Source: Streptomyces ureilyticus (lineage in GTDB: Bacteria > Actinomycetota > Actinomycetes > Streptomycetales > Streptomycetaceae). From it: a stretch of 64,000 bases of DNA. The first letter of the stretch is position 1, and every line of letters begins with the position of its first letter. The stretch lies in the NCBI RefSeq assembly GCF_011045025.1, contig NZ_JAAKZX010000022.1:1-64000 (forward strand), in the 5' to 3' direction. A model generated the notes under the pieces. That model saw nothing but the letters and a program-made list of their open reading frames with translations, did not search any database and was not told the DNA's origin. Of the stretch, positions 26,990 through 36,070 are shown one piece after another. The translations under genes were made by a program, and so were the position numbers.

Positions 26990-27371
26990 ACGCGCCGTCG
27001 GACTCTTTCCGGGCCCGGCTGACCCCGGCTGCCCTGTCTGACCCGCACGTTCGGCTTCTGTTCGACCTCGATTCGACTTCGGATCCGGTTCGGGTTTATT
27101 GTCCCGATCTACGCGAGTAAACGCGGCGTGTGACTCTTGAGTATCAACTGTCCCGCGTCCGGAGCTCGCTACATACCGTTCGGATAACGGAACGTCCGAG
27201 ACAGCATCACGTTTAGGCATCCATTCACCGCCAGGTCTGGCAACAGATCGCTGAACCGTTGAAGACTCCGGCTTCGGGGGTGTTCGCCCCTGTGTACGAC
27301 GGACTGATCACGCCGCTTACAAGCGGCATGTGGGGGCCGGCTACAGCCGGTTGAGAGGGGTCGCTGCCACG
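26936..27371. other. 436-bp gene-free region before the peptide ABC operon
   Basis: No supported gene. It holds the 14-bp repeat array (to 26989), a less GC-rich stretch (about 27090-27240) with a CCGTT-CGGAT-AACGG inverted repeat at 27176-27190, and two small palindromes at 27312-27350. The A+T-richer part is the best candidate for the promoter of the ABC operon. Confidence 0.6.
27312..27350. promoter_or_regulatory. Two adjacent small hairpins in the ABC-operon leader
   Basis: GCCGCTT-AC-AAGCGGC (27312-27327) and CCGGCT-AC-AGCCGG (27337-27350), both with an AC dinucleotide at the centre, end 21 bases before the first gene of the operon. Confidence 0.4.
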
Positions 27372-28382
27372 ATGACGGCACCATTGCACGAGCCGACCGC
27401 GGAAGCGGCCCCGAGTGCTGCCGAGGAGGCGGTGCTCGCCGGCTCCGCCGAGGGCAAGGCGGTACAGGGGCGTTCCCTCGGCCGGATCGCCTGGGAGCGC
27501 CTCAAGCGCGACAAGCTGGCCCTGACGGGCGGCATCGTCGTGCTCGTACTGATCGCGATCGCACTGCTCGCACCGGTGATCACCAACCTGGTCGGGCAGG
27601 ACCCCGAGACGCACCACGAGGATCTGATCGACCCTCTCTTCTCGACTCCCAAAGGCTCCTTGGGCGGCATCAGCGCGGACCACCCCTTCGGCGTCGAACC
27701 GGTCAACGGGCGTGACGTGTTCGCCCGGATCGTCTACGGCGCCCGTATCTCGCTCCTGGTCGGCTTCCTGTCCGCCCTCGTCGCGGTGGTGCTCGGCACG
27801 GTTCTGGGTGTTCTCGCCGGCTACTTCGGCGGCTGGCTGGACGCGGTCATCAGCCGTGTGATGGACGGTCTGCTGGCGTTCCCTCAGCTGCTCTTCATCA
27901 TCGCGCTGGTCTCGGTCATGCCGAACGAGATGCTGGGCCTCACCGGCACAGGCGTGCGCATCTTCGTGATGATCCTGGTGATCGGCTTCTTCGGCTGGCC
28001 CTATGTCGGACGCGTGGTGCGCGGCCAGACACTCTCGCTGCGTGAGCGCGAGTACGTCGAGGCCGCCCGCAGTCTCGGCGCCGGGCGGCTGTACATCCTG
28101 TTCAAGGAGCTGCTGCCCAACCTCGTCGCGCCCATCATCGTGTACACGACGATGATGATCCCGACCAACATCCTCACCGAAGCGGCCCTCAGCTTCCTGG
28201 GTGTGGGCGTCAAGCCGCCCACCGCCTCCTGGGGGCAGATGCTCTCGAGCGCGATCGACTACTACGACTCGGATCCCATGTACATGGTGATCCCGGGTCT
28301 GGCGATCTTCATCACCGTGCTTGCCTTCAATCTCTTCGGCGACGGCGTGCGCGACGCGCTGGATCCGAAGGGTTCCCGCTGA
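27372..28382 (+). CDS. Oligopeptide/dipeptide ABC transporter permease (DppC/OppC type)
   Basis: 336 residues. An N-terminal cytoplasmic tail, one transmembrane helix (LALTGGIVVLVLIAIALLAPV), an extracytoplasmic loop with HPFGVEPVNGRDVFARIVYGAR (the typical DppC/OppC segment), then the five-helix BPD_transp_1 core with the EAA loop EYVEAARSLGAGRLYILFKELLPNL. ATG 27372 is chosen over the GTG at 27330 because the latter lies between the two leader hairpins. First gene of the operon, an unusual place for the C-type permease. Confidence 0.93.
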   Translation: MTAPLHEPTAEAAPSAAEEAVLAGSAEGKAVQGRSLGRIAWERLKRDKLALTGGIVVLVLIAIALLAPVITNLVGQDPETHHEDLIDPLFSTPKGSLGGISADHPFGVEPVNGRDVFARIVYGARISLLVGFLSALVAVVLGTVLGVLAGYFGGWLDAVISRVMDGLLAFPQLLFIIALVSVMPNEMLGLTGTGVRIFVMILVIGFFGWPYVGRVVRGQTLSLREREYVEAARSLGAGRLYILFKELLPNLVAPIIVYTTMMIPTNILTEAALSFLGVGVKPPTASWGQMLSSAIDYYDSDPMYMVIPGLAIFITVLAFNLFGDGVRDALDPKGSR

Positions 28383-28442
28383 ACTGCCGTACCCCCAGGG
28401 CCCGTCACTGTCGGCGGGCCGCTACACACACGGAGGATCCGA

Positions 28443-30227
28443 GTGATTACCCAACGCACCAAAGGGCGGCGTAAAAAGGCCGTGGCCGCCGCAGCCTTGG
28501 CCGCTGCGCTGCTGGCCACGGCGGCGTGCGGCGGCGGCGGCACCGACGACGGCGGGGAAGGCGGCGCGGCCGGCTTCGACGCCGCCAACAACAAGGTCGC
28601 CCAGGCTTCCGAGGCCAAGAAGGGCGGCGAGCTGAAGTTCGCCGGCGTCCAGGACGCCGACTCGTGGGACACCACGCGCGGCTACTACGGCTTCGCCTGG
28701 AACTTCATGCGCTACTACAGCCGCACGCTGGTGACCGGCAAGGCGGAGCCCGGAGCGAAGGGCGCCGAGGTCACCCCGGACCTCGCCACCAGCACGGCGA
28801 AGATCACCAACGACGGCAAGACGTACACGTACACGCTGCGTGACGGGGTGACCTGGGAGGACGGCAAGCCGATCACCTCCAAGGACGTCAAGTACGGCAT
28901 CGAGCGCCAGTGGGCGCAGGACGTGCTGTCCGGCGGCCCGGTCTACCTGAAGGACGTGCTCGACCCGAAGGGCGAGTACCCGGGCCCCTACAAGGACAAG
29001 TCCCCGGACAAGCTGGGTCTGAAGGCGATCGAGACGCCCGACGACAAGACCATCGTCTTCAACCTGCCCGCGGCCAACTCGGACTTCGAGGACATGCTCG
29101 GCATGGCCTTCGCCTCGCCGGTCCGTCAGGACAAGGACACCAAGTCCAAGTACGGCCTGAAGCCGTTCTCGTCCGGCCCGTACAAGTTCCAGTCGTACAC
29201 GCCGAACAAGAAGCTGGTCCTGGTCCGCAACGAGAACTGGAAGCAGGCCTCGGACCCGGTCCGCAAGGCCTACCCGGACAAGATCTCGCTGACGCTGTTC
29301 ACCAACGCCAATGACATGGACCAGCGCCTGATCAACGGCGACTACGACCTGGACATCAACCAGACCGGCATGTCCCCGCAGGGCCGCACCACTGCCCTGA
29401 AGGAGCACAAGGGCAACCTGGACAACCCGGTCTCCGGCTACGTCCGCTACGCGGTCTTCCCGCAGACGGTCAAGCCGTTCGACAACATCCACTGCCGCAA
29501 GGCCGTGATCTACGGCGCCGACCACGAGTCGCTGCAGACCGCGCGCGGTGGCCCGGTCGCCGGTGGCGACATCGGTACCAACATGCTGCCGCCGTCCGTG
29601 CCGGGCGCCGAGGGCCAGAAGTACGACCCGTACGACATGGCCGGTGCGGACAAGAAGGGCAACGTCGCCAAGGCCAAGGAAGAGCTGAAGGCCTGCGGTC
29701 AGCCGAACGGCTTCAAGACCACCATCGCGGTCCGCAACAACAAGCCGGTCGAGGTGGCCACCGCCGAGTCGCTGCAGGCGTCCCTGAAGAAGGTCGGCAT
29801 CGACGTCGAGATCGACCAGTACGACGGTGCGCAGACCACCGGCATCATCGGCAGCCCCGAGAACGTGAAGAAGAAGGGCTACGGCATCATCATCATGGGC
29901 TGGGGTCCTGACTTCCCGACCGTCCAGGGCTTCGGTCTGCCGCTGTGGAACAGCAAGTACATCCTTGAGAGCGGCAACAACAACTTCGCGATGATCGACG
30001 ACAAGACGATCGACGGCCTCTTCGCCGACTACGTCACCGAGCTGGACGAGGCGAAGAAGGAGCAGATCTCCACGGAGATCAACCACAAGGTCATGGAGGG
30101 CGGCTACTACCTGCCCTTCGTCTTCGAGAAGTTCATCAACTGGCGCGGATCCAACCTGGCGAACGTCTACACGACCGACAACTACAGCGGTCAGTACGAC
30201 TTCGTGAACCTGGGCCTCAAGAAGTAA
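28443..30227 (+). CDS. Oligopeptide ABC transporter substrate-binding lipoprotein (SBP family 5)
   Basis: 594 residues. Lipoprotein signal (TKGRRKK, hydrophobic run, LATAAC), then a family-5 peptide-binding fold: GGELKFAG, TYTLRDGVTWEDGKPITSKDVKYGIERQW, GYVRYAVFPQTVKPFDNIHCRKAVIYGADHE. It should capture short peptides at the membrane surface for the adjoining permeases. Codon use is strongly biased to C/G-ending preferred codons, a sign of high expression. GTG 28443 follows GGAGGATCCGA. A strong hairpin follows, so its message may be more abundant than the downstream genes. Confidence 0.95.
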   Translation: MITQRTKGRRKKAVAAAALAAALLATAACGGGGTDDGGEGGAAGFDAANNKVAQASEAKKGGELKFAGVQDADSWDTTRGYYGFAWNFMRYYSRTLVTGKAEPGAKGAEVTPDLATSTAKITNDGKTYTYTLRDGVTWEDGKPITSKDVKYGIERQWAQDVLSGGPVYLKDVLDPKGEYPGPYKDKSPDKLGLKAIETPDDKTIVFNLPAANSDFEDMLGMAFASPVRQDKDTKSKYGLKPFSSGPYKFQSYTPNKKLVLVRNENWKQASDPVRKAYPDKISLTLFTNANDMDQRLINGDYDLDINQTGMSPQGRTTALKEHKGNLDNPVSGYVRYAVFPQTVKPFDNIHCRKAVIYGADHESLQTARGGPVAGGDIGTNMLPPSVPGAEGQKYDPYDMAGADKKGNVAKAKEELKACGQPNGFKTTIAVRNNKPVEVATAESLQASLKKVGIDVEIDQYDGAQTTGIIGSPENVKKKGYGIIIMGWGPDFPTVQGFGLPLWNSKYILESGNNNFAMIDDKTIDGLFADYVTELDEAKKEQISTEINHKVMEGGYYLPFVFEKFINWRGSNLANVYTTDNYSGQYDFVNLGLKK

Positions 30228-30289
30228 TTCCGACCGGCGCACCCGCCATACGGCACGAAAGGCAGGTGAAGGCCGGCGCGGCGTAACCC

Positions 30290-30320
30290 GTGGGCCACCG
30301 GAAGACCTCCGGTGGCCCAC
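30290..30320 (+). terminator. Intra-operon hairpin after the binding-protein gene
   Basis: Perfect 13-bp stem (30290-30302 and 30308-30320; arm GTGGGCCACCGGA) with a 5-base loop. It lies between the binding-protein stop and the next permease start and probably gives partial termination or protects the upstream mRNA. Confidence 0.75.
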
Positions 30321-30343
30321 GGTCCGCCGCCGGGCCGAGAGCA

Positions 30344-31342
30344 GTGCTCGCATACCTCTTCAGGCGGCTCTTCGCCGCCGCAGTGATGCTGGTGGTCATC
30401 ATTCTGGTGGTCTTCTGCATCTTCTTCCTCGTCCCCAGGTGGGCGGGCGTGGACCCGGCCACGATGTTCGTGGGCAAGCAGGCCGACCCGCAGGCCATCG
30501 AGGACGTGCGGCAGAAGCTCGGCCTCGCCGATCCGATCCTCGTGCAGGTCTGGGAGTTCTTCAAAGGCCTCTTCGCGGGTCGCACGTACGCGGCCGGCGG
30601 TGACGTCACGGAGTGCGCGGCGCCGTGCTTCGGCTACTCCTTCCGCAACGAGCAGGCCATCTGGCCGGTGCTCACCGACCGCTTCCCGGTCACCCTGGCC
30701 CTCGCGCTCGGTGCCGCCGTTCTGTGGCTGCTGTTCGGTGTCGCGGCGGGCGTGCTCTCCGCGCTCAAGCGCGGCTCCCTGTGGGACCGCGGCGCGATGG
30801 TCGTCGCCCTCGGCGGCGTCTCGCTCCCCATCTACTTCACCGGCCTGCTGTCGCTGGCGATCTTCAGCTACGGACTCGGCTGGCTCGACGCCCAATACGT
30901 CCCGCTCGAGGAGAGCTTCGGCGGCTGGCTGGGCGGCATGATCCTGCCCTGGATCACCCTCGCCTTCCTCTACGCGGCCATGTACGCCCGTATCACCAGA
31001 GCGACCATGCTGGAGATCATGGGCGAGGACTACATCCGCACCGCCCGAGCCAAGGGCCTGCGCGAACCCGTCGTCATAGGCAAGCACGCCATGCGCTCCA
31101 CCATGACGCCGATCCTGACCATGCTCGGCATGGACCTCGGTGCTCTGATCGGCGGCGCCATCCTGACCGAGACCACGTTCAGCCTGCCGGGCCTCGGCGC
31201 CGCCGTGCTCAAGGCGATCAGCGACAAGGACCTCCCGGTGATCCTGGGCGTCACGCTGATCACCTCGCTCGCGGTGATCGTCGCCAACCTCGTCGTGGAC
31301 ATCCTGTACGCCGTGATCGACCCCCGAGTGAGGCTCGCATGA
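30344..31342 (+). CDS. Oligopeptide/dipeptide ABC transporter permease (DppB/OppB type)
   Basis: 332 residues. N-terminal helix (LAYLFRRLFAAAVMLVVIILVVF), a long extracytoplasmic loop with DPQAIEDVRQKLGLADPILVQ typical of DppB/OppB, then the permease core with EAA loop DYIRTARAKGLREPVVIGKHAMR. An extra Cys-containing insert (VTECAAPCFGYSF) lies in the external loop. GTG 30344 is preferred because the longer frame starts inside the terminator hairpin. Its stop overlaps the start of the next gene by four bases (ATGA). Confidence 0.93.
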   Translation: MLAYLFRRLFAAAVMLVVIILVVFCIFFLVPRWAGVDPATMFVGKQADPQAIEDVRQKLGLADPILVQVWEFFKGLFAGRTYAAGGDVTECAAPCFGYSFRNEQAIWPVLTDRFPVTLALALGAAVLWLLFGVAAGVLSALKRGSLWDRGAMVVALGGVSLPIYFTGLLSLAIFSYGLGWLDAQYVPLEESFGGWLGGMILPWITLAFLYAAMYARITRATMLEIMGEDYIRTARAKGLREPVVIGKHAMRSTMTPILTMLGMDLGALIGGAILTETTFSLPGLGAAVLKAISDKDLPVILGVTLITSLAVIVANLVVDILYAVIDPRVRLA

Positions 31343-32436
31343 CCGAACTCAGCAAGAGCGGGTCGGCGCTGGGCGAGCCCGTCAAGGACTCGCCCGCCCC
31401 GACCGCCTTCCTCGAAGTCCGCGACCTGAAGGTGCACTTCCCGACCGACGACGGACTGGTCAAGTCCGTCGACGGGCTCAGCTTCTCGCTGGAGAAGGGC
31501 AAGACCCTCGGCATCGTGGGCGAGTCCGGCTCCGGCAAGTCGGTGACCTCGCTCGGCATCATGGGCCTGCACACCACCGGCCAGTACGGCAAGCGCAAGG
31601 CGCAGATCTCCGGCGAGATCTGGCTGGACGGCACGGAACTGCTCACCGCCGACCCCGACCACGTACGCAAACTGCGTGGCCGCGAGATGGCGATGATCTT
31701 CCAGGACCCGCTGTCGGCGCTGCACCCGTACTACACGATCGGCCACCAGATCGTGGAGGCGTACCGCATACACCACGACGTCGACAAGAAGACCGCACGG
31801 CGGCGTGCGATCGAGATGCTCGACCGTGTGGGCATTCCGCAGCCGGACAAGCGCGTCGACGGCTACCCGCACGAGTTCTCCGGCGGTATGCGCCAGCGCG
31901 CGATGATCGCGATGTCGCTGGTCAACAACCCCGAACTGCTCATCGCGGATGAGCCGACGACCGCCTTGGACGTGACCGTCCAGGCGCAGATCCTCGACCT
32001 GATCCGGGATCTGCAGAAGGAGTTCGGCTCCGCGGTCATCATCATCACCCACGACCTGGGCGTCGTCGCCGAGCTCTCCGACGATCTCCTGGTGATGTAC
32101 GGCGGCCGCTGCGTCGAGCGTGGCCCCGCCGAGAAGGTCTTCTACGAGCCCCGCCACCCCTACACCTGGGGCCTGCTGGGCTCGATGCCGCGCCTCGACC
32201 GCGAACAGCAGGAGCGGCTCATCCCGGTCAAGGGCTCCCCGCCCTCGCTGATCAACATCCCGTCGGGCTGCGCCTTCAACCCGCGCTGCCCGTACGCGGA
32301 CGTCCCCAAGGACAACGTCACCCGCACGGTCCGCCCCGAGCTGACCGAGGTCGGCAGCCAGCACTGGGCCGCCTGCCATATGACGCAGGAGCAGCGGGAG
32401 CGTATCTGGACCGAAGAGATTGCGCCCAAGCTGTGA
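31339..32436 (+). CDS. Oligopeptide/dipeptide ABC transporter ATP-binding protein (DppD/OppD type)
   Basis: 365 residues. Walker A GESGSGKS, signature FSGGMRQR, Walker [13 protein letters not shown] and the C-terminal oligopeptide-transporter domain with cysteines ([13 protein letters not shown] ... HWAACH) that in this family bind a 4Fe-4S cluster. Translationally coupled on both sides: ATGA with the permease and GTGA with the second ATPase. It pairs with the second ATPase to energise the importer. Confidence 0.96.
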   Translation: MTELSKSGSALGEPVKDSPAPTAFLEVRDLKVHFPTDDGLVKSVDGLSFSLEKGKTLGIVGESGSGKSVTSLGIMGLHTTGQYGKRKAQISGEIWLDGTELLTADPDHVRKLRGREMAMIFQDPLSALHPYYTIGHQIVEAYRIHHDVDKKTARRRAIEMLDRVGIPQPDKRVDGYPHEFSGGMRQRAMIAMSLVNNPELLIADEPTTALDVTVQAQILDLIRDLQKEFGSAVIIITHDLGVVAELSDDLLVMYGGRCVERGPAEKVFYEPRHPYTWGLLGSMPRLDREQQERLIPVKGSPPSLINIPSGCAFNPRCPYADVPKDNVTRTVRPELTEVGSQHWAACHMTQEQRERIWTEEIAPKL

Positions 32437-33659
32437 GTGAGAAACCCGAGGACGCGGCAGTGACCACATCCGCACAGAGCGACGGCGCGGGCCCGAAGCC
32501 GGCCGCGGGGACGACCCTCACCAAGGACGCCGCCCCCGGCGAGACCCTGCTGAAGGTGACCGGGCTCCAGAAGCACTTCCCGATCCGCAAGGGCCTGCTC
32601 CAGCGGCAGGTCGGCGCGGTGCGCGCGGTCGACGGCATCGACTTCGAGGTCAAGTCCGGCGAGACGCTCGGCGTCGTCGGCGAGTCGGGCTGCGGCAAGT
32701 CGACGATGGGCCGGCTGATCACCCGGCTGCTCGAACCGACCGCGGGCACCGTGGAGTTCGAGGGCAGGGACATCACGCACCTGGGCGTCAGTGGTATGCG
32801 CCCGATGCGCCGCGACGTCCAGATGATCTTCCAGGACCCGTACTCGTCGCTGAACCCGCGCCACACGATCGGCACCATCATCGGGGCCCCCTTCAAGCTC
32901 CAGGGCGTCACGCCCGAGGGCGGCATCAAGAAGGAGGTCCAGCGGCTCCTTTCGGTGGTCGGCCTCAACCCCGAGCACTACAACCGCTATCCGCACGAGT
33001 TCTCCGGCGGCCAGCGCCAGCGCATCGGCATCGCCCGCGCGCTCGCGCTCAACCCGAAGCTGGTGGTGGCGGACGAGCCGGTCTCCGCCCTGGACGTGTC
33101 GATCCAGGCGCAGGTCGTGAACCTGCTGGACGACCTCCAGCAGGAGCTGGGCCTGACGTACGTGATCATCGCGCACGACCTGTCCGTCGTACGCCATGTC
33201 TCGGACCGTATCGCGGTGATGTACCTCGGCAAGATCGTCGAGCTCGCGGACCGTGAGTCGCTCTACAAGGCGCCGATGCACCCGTACACCAAGGCGCTGA
33301 TGTCGGCCGTGCCCATCCCGGACCCCCGGCGCCGGGCCGCCAAGAGCGAGCGCATCCTGCTCAAGGGCGATGTGCCCTCGCCGATCTCGCCGCCGAGCGG
33401 CTGCCGCTTCCACACCCGGTGCTGGAAGGCCACGGAGATCTGTACGACCAAGGAGCCGCCGCTCCTCGAGCTGAAGCCCGGTCAGCAGGTGGCCTGCCAC
33501 CACCCGGAGAACGCCGAGGACCAGGCGCCGCAGGACACGGTGCTGCTGACGGCCGCCAAGGAGGCGGTGGAGCTGGTACCGGACGCGGTGGTGTCGGCGG
33601 ACGCGGCGCAGAAGGCCCGGGCGGAGGCGACGGGCGAGGAGCCCGAGGACGCCAAGTAG
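32433..33659 (+). CDS. Oligopeptide/dipeptide ABC transporter ATP-binding protein (DppF/OppF type)
   Basis: 408 residues. Walker [10 protein letters not shown], signature FSGGQRQR, Walker [13 protein letters not shown], and the C-terminal OppF-like domain with [12 protein letters not shown]. It carries an additional Ala/Glu-rich tail of about 60 residues after the family domain. Starts with GTG overlapping the previous stop by four bases. Last gene of the operon, followed by a strong terminator. Confidence 0.96.
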   Translation: MSEKPEDAAVTTSAQSDGAGPKPAAGTTLTKDAAPGETLLKVTGLQKHFPIRKGLLQRQVGAVRAVDGIDFEVKSGETLGVVGESGCGKSTMGRLITRLLEPTAGTVEFEGRDITHLGVSGMRPMRRDVQMIFQDPYSSLNPRHTIGTIIGAPFKLQGVTPEGGIKKEVQRLLSVVGLNPEHYNRYPHEFSGGQRQRIGIARALALNPKLVVADEPVSALDVSIQAQVVNLLDDLQQELGLTYVIIAHDLSVVRHVSDRIAVMYLGKIVELADRESLYKAPMHPYTKALMSAVPIPDPRRRAAKSERILLKGDVPSPISPPSGCRFHTRCWKATEICTTKEPPLLELKPGQQVACHHPENAEDQAPQDTVLLTAAKEAVELVPDAVVSADAAQKARAEATGEEPEDAK

Positions 33660-33674
33660 CAGCCCACGCATACG

Positions 33675-33708
33675 GAAGCGGGAGAGCGCACACGCGCTCT
33701 CCCGCTTC
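33675..33708 (+). terminator. Terminator of the peptide ABC operon
   Basis: Perfect 15-bp inverted repeat (33675-33689 and 33694-33708; arm GAAGCGGGAGAGCGC) with an ACAC loop. Confidence 0.88.
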
Positions 33709-33803
33709 TGTGCGCGGGGAGAGATGTGGTGCGCGGGGGAGATGTCACGTGGCTGACATCTCAAAAGCTACTGCTTAGTAGTTAGTTGTTGTACCGTTCA
33801 GGC

Positions 33804-34652
33804 ATGTCAGAAGCAGCTCTCGTACAGGCAGCGATCGGCGACAGCGAGTTCGACCGCGACACCGCGGTCACGCGCCGCGCCCCCGGCGTCTACGACATCG
33901 ACCTGTCTGCCGGATGGACGATCATCAACGCCGTCAACGGCGGTTACCTGCTGGCCGTTCTGGGCCGCGCACTCGCGGACGCCCTGCCGCACGGCGACCC
34001 GTTCACCGTTTCCGCGCACTACCTGACCGCGTCCGAGCCGGGTCCGGCAGTCGTCCGCACGGATGTCGTACGCACCGGCCGCACCCTGTCGACGGGTCAG
34101 GCCTCCCTCTTCCAGTACGACGACGCGGGCCGGGAGGTCGAACGGATCCGCGTCCTCGCCTCCTACGGGGACCTGGACGCGCTCCCCGACGACGTACGGA
34201 CGATGGCGAAGCCGCCCGCGATTCCGCCGCTCGACCAGTGCTTCGGGCCCGCCGACTCGCCCGGTCCCGTACCCGGCAGCTCCGCCATCACCGACCGGCT
34301 GATGCTCAAGCTCGACCCCTCCACCCTGGGCTGGGCCCTCGGTTCGCCGTCCGGCAAGGGGGAGATGCGGGCCTGGTTCGGGCTCGCCGACGGCCGGGAC
34401 GCAGACCCCCTCTCGCTGCTGCTCGCGGTCGACGCGCTGCCGCCGACCGCCTTCGAACTGGGCCTGTCCGGCTGGGTCCCGACCGTCGAGCTGACCGTGC
34501 ACATCCGCTGCCGTCCGGCGCCGGGTCCGCTGCGGGTCTCGATCACCACGCGCAACCTCGCCGGCGGTTTCCTGGAGGAGGACGCCGAGGTCTGGGACAG
34601 CGCGGACCGGCTGGTGGCGCAGTCGCGACAGCTCGCACGGGTCAGGCTCTGA
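33804..34652 (+). CDS. Acyl-CoA thioesterase family protein (TesB-like, double hot-dog)
   Basis: 282 residues with two hot-dog repeats. First half: GWTIINAVNGGYLLAVLGRAL, then FTVSAHYLTASEPGPAVVRTDVVRTGRTLSTGQASLFQ. Second half: DPLSLLLAVDALPPTAFELG, then WVPTVELTVHIRC. It should hydrolyse acyl-CoA esters; the chain preference is not readable. ATG 33804 gives the family start. The upstream region has a CTACT-GCT-TAGTAG-like inverted repeat near 33770, perhaps an operator for the convergent FabR-like regulator. Confidence 0.87.
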   Translation: MSEAALVQAAIGDSEFDRDTAVTRRAPGVYDIDLSAGWTIINAVNGGYLLAVLGRALADALPHGDPFTVSAHYLTASEPGPAVVRTDVVRTGRTLSTGQASLFQYDDAGREVERIRVLASYGDLDALPDDVRTMAKPPAIPPLDQCFGPADSPGPVPGSSAITDRLMLKLDPSTLGWALGSPSGKGEMRAWFGLADGRDADPLSLLLAVDALPPTAFELGLSGWVPTVELTVHIRCRPAPGPLRVSITTRNLAGGFLEEDAEVWDSADRLVAQSRQLARVRL

Positions 34653-34656
34653 CCTA

Positions 34657-34701
34657 TTGCACGCAGGCCTGTTGCGCGCAGGCCCGTTGCGCGCAGGATG
34701 G
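34657..34701. repeat. Three 15-bp tandem repeats after the thioesterase stop
   Basis: Units at 34657-34671, 34672-34686 and 34687-34701, pattern TTGC(A/G)CGCAGG followed by CCTG, CCCG or ATGG. The last copy runs into the large terminator hairpin. Confidence 0.75.
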
Positions 34702-34749
34702 CGAAAGGGCGCGTACGGCAGCTTCGTACGCGCCCTTTCGCCATCCTGC
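34693..34749. terminator. Large bidirectional terminator, 25-bp perfect stem
   Basis: Perfect 25-bp inverted repeat (34693-34717 and 34725-34749) with a 7-base loop, between the convergent thioesterase and TetR genes. The longest hairpin in the window. Confidence 0.9.
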
Positions 34750-34773
34750 GTGCGCGTCCTTGCGCGGGGGAGG

Positions 34774-35391
34774 TCACCCCAGCCAGTGCCGGCGTCCGAC
34801 GGCGATCAGGCGCATCCGGCGGGTCGCCACCCGGAGGACCTGGTCCTGCTCCTCGGGGGACGCGTCCAGGAGGTTGGAGGCGGTCATCAGCATCTGGTCG
34901 ACGTACAGGCCCGCGAGCATCAGCAGGTCGTCGTCGCTCCAGCCGGCCGACTCCGGGTGTTCGGCCAGCGCGGTCCTCACCTCGTCGGTGAACCGGGCGA
35001 GTTGCTCCGCGATCGCGGCCCGGACTTTCTGGACCCCGCCGTTCCGTTCGCGGGCGATAAAGCGGATGTGGGCTGGGTACTCGCGTACGTGACGGGCGAT
35101 CAGCTCGACGGCGCGCTGGATACGTTCGTCGCCGTCACCGGCCGCGGACACCGTGCCGGCGATCACCGTGTGCAGGCTGCCCAGCGCCTCCTCGACCAGG
35201 GCCACCCCTAGATCCGCCGTCGAGGGGAAGTGCCGGTAGAAGGCGGTCGGGGCGACGCCCACGGCCCTGGTGACCTCGCGCAGCCCCAGACTGCTGAGGC
35301 TCTGCTCCTCCAGCAGGCTCAGCGCGGCGTCCAGGAACGCCTGCCTCGTCTTCTGCTTTCGGGCCTGTCGGACGCCGAGTGTGTGACTCAT
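34774..35391 (-). CDS. TetR-family regulator, FabR-like
   Basis: 205 residues. The N-terminus (KQKTRQAFLDAALSLLEEQ, LREVTRAVGVAPTAFYRHFPSTADLGVALVEE) is close in pattern to E. coli FabR, the regulator of unsaturated fatty-acid synthesis, and the ending LRVATRRMRLIAVGRRHW also recalls FabR. The adjacent thioesterase would fit a lipid role. The region upstream of its ATG (35391) holds AGTTAACAACT, a small palindrome likely to be its own operator. Family assignment is from motif memory, not alignment. Confidence 0.86.
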   Translation of the reverse strand: MSHTLGVRQARKQKTRQAFLDAALSLLEEQSLSSLGLREVTRAVGVAPTAFYRHFPSTADLGVALVEEALGSLHTVIAGTVSAAGDGDERIQRAVELIARHVREYPAHIRFIARERNGGVQKVRAAIAEQLARFTDEVRTALAEHPESAGWSDDDLLMLAGLYVDQMLMTASNLLDASPEEQDQVLRVATRRMRLIAVGRRHWLG

Positions 35392-35544
35392 GCCATGCAG
35401 TTAACAACTGTTCTCTGTGATTTGAAAAGTCAGGGACGCGCTAGACTCGTTAGTCAGTGAACGACTGTAACTACAAGCGTTCACCGACTTGCGAACTTCA
35501 ACCGACCAACGAACACGACCCCACGACATCACGAGAGGCATCCC

Positions 35545-35709
35545 ATGCTGTTCCTCGTCGCGGCACTCCTGCTGCTGGGCGTCGTCCTGGGCACCGTGGC
35601 CCACGCGCCGCTCCCCGTCACCCTCGTCGCCGCCGCGGTCATCGGCGCCTGGCTGGCCGTGTTCGCGGCCCGCGAGCGTCACTCGCGCCGCCGCGAGAAC
35701 ACCAACTGA
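35545..35709 (+). CDS. Small membrane protein, 54 residues
   Basis: Short ORF starting ATG 35545 with GAGAGG upstream: MLFLVAALLLLGVVLGTVAHA, then a second hydrophobic stretch PVTLVAAAVIGAWLAVFAAR, and a positively charged tail RERHSRRRENTN. Two predicted transmembrane helices with a cytoplasmic basic end. It lies 32 bases before another small membrane protein gene, probably in one transcript, and divergent from the FabR-like regulator, which may therefore control it. Function unknown. Confidence 0.65.
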   Translation: MLFLVAALLLLGVVLGTVAHAPLPVTLVAAAVIGAWLAVFAARERHSRRRENTN

Positions 35710-35740
35710 CAACGTCCCTACGCCTGTTGGGAGCAGACCC

Positions 35741-36019
35741 ATGCAACTGACCACCGCCGCGCCCCAGCGCCGTAACGCCGTCCGTCGCGACGCCGACGGC
35801 ATGGCCGTGGCGTCCTTCATCCTCGGACTCGTGGGCCTCCTGGTCTTCAACATCTTCCTGGGCCCCATCGCCATAGCCCTGGCATCCGTGGCCCTCTACC
35901 GCAACACCACCCGGCCCCGCCGCGCCTACCTCGGCCTGGGCCTCGGCATCGCCGACCTCCTGGTCCTGGCGGCCTTCATGTCGGCTGACAACACGTTGTC
36001 GTGGAGCCTCGGCGGCTGA
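35741..36019 (+). CDS. DUF4190-type small membrane protein
   Basis: 92 residues. Polar N-terminus, then GMAVASFILGLVGLLVFNIFLGPIAIALASVALYRN, the typical DUF4190 pattern, and a second hydrophobic segment (LGLGLGIADLLVLAAFMSA). ATG 35741 has GGGAG upstream. Probably co-transcribed with the 54-residue membrane protein. Role unknown. Confidence 0.8.
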   Translation: MQLTTAAPQRRNAVRRDADGMAVASFILGLVGLLVFNIFLGPIAIALASVALYRNTTRPRRAYLGLGLGIADLLVLAAFMSADNTLSWSLGG

Positions 36020-36070
36020 CGGACTGGCCCAGCGGAGTCACACATCGGCGGGCTCTAGAATTGGGCCACC

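Noticed and set aside
30290..30343. Upstream start of the B-type permease at 30290
   Set aside because: That GTG is the first base of a perfect terminator hairpin; the GTG at 30344 directly precedes the first membrane helix.
28422..30353. 643-codon open frame on the minus strand
   Set aside because: Shadow of the highly codon-biased binding-protein gene; no recognisable domain or ribosome binding site.
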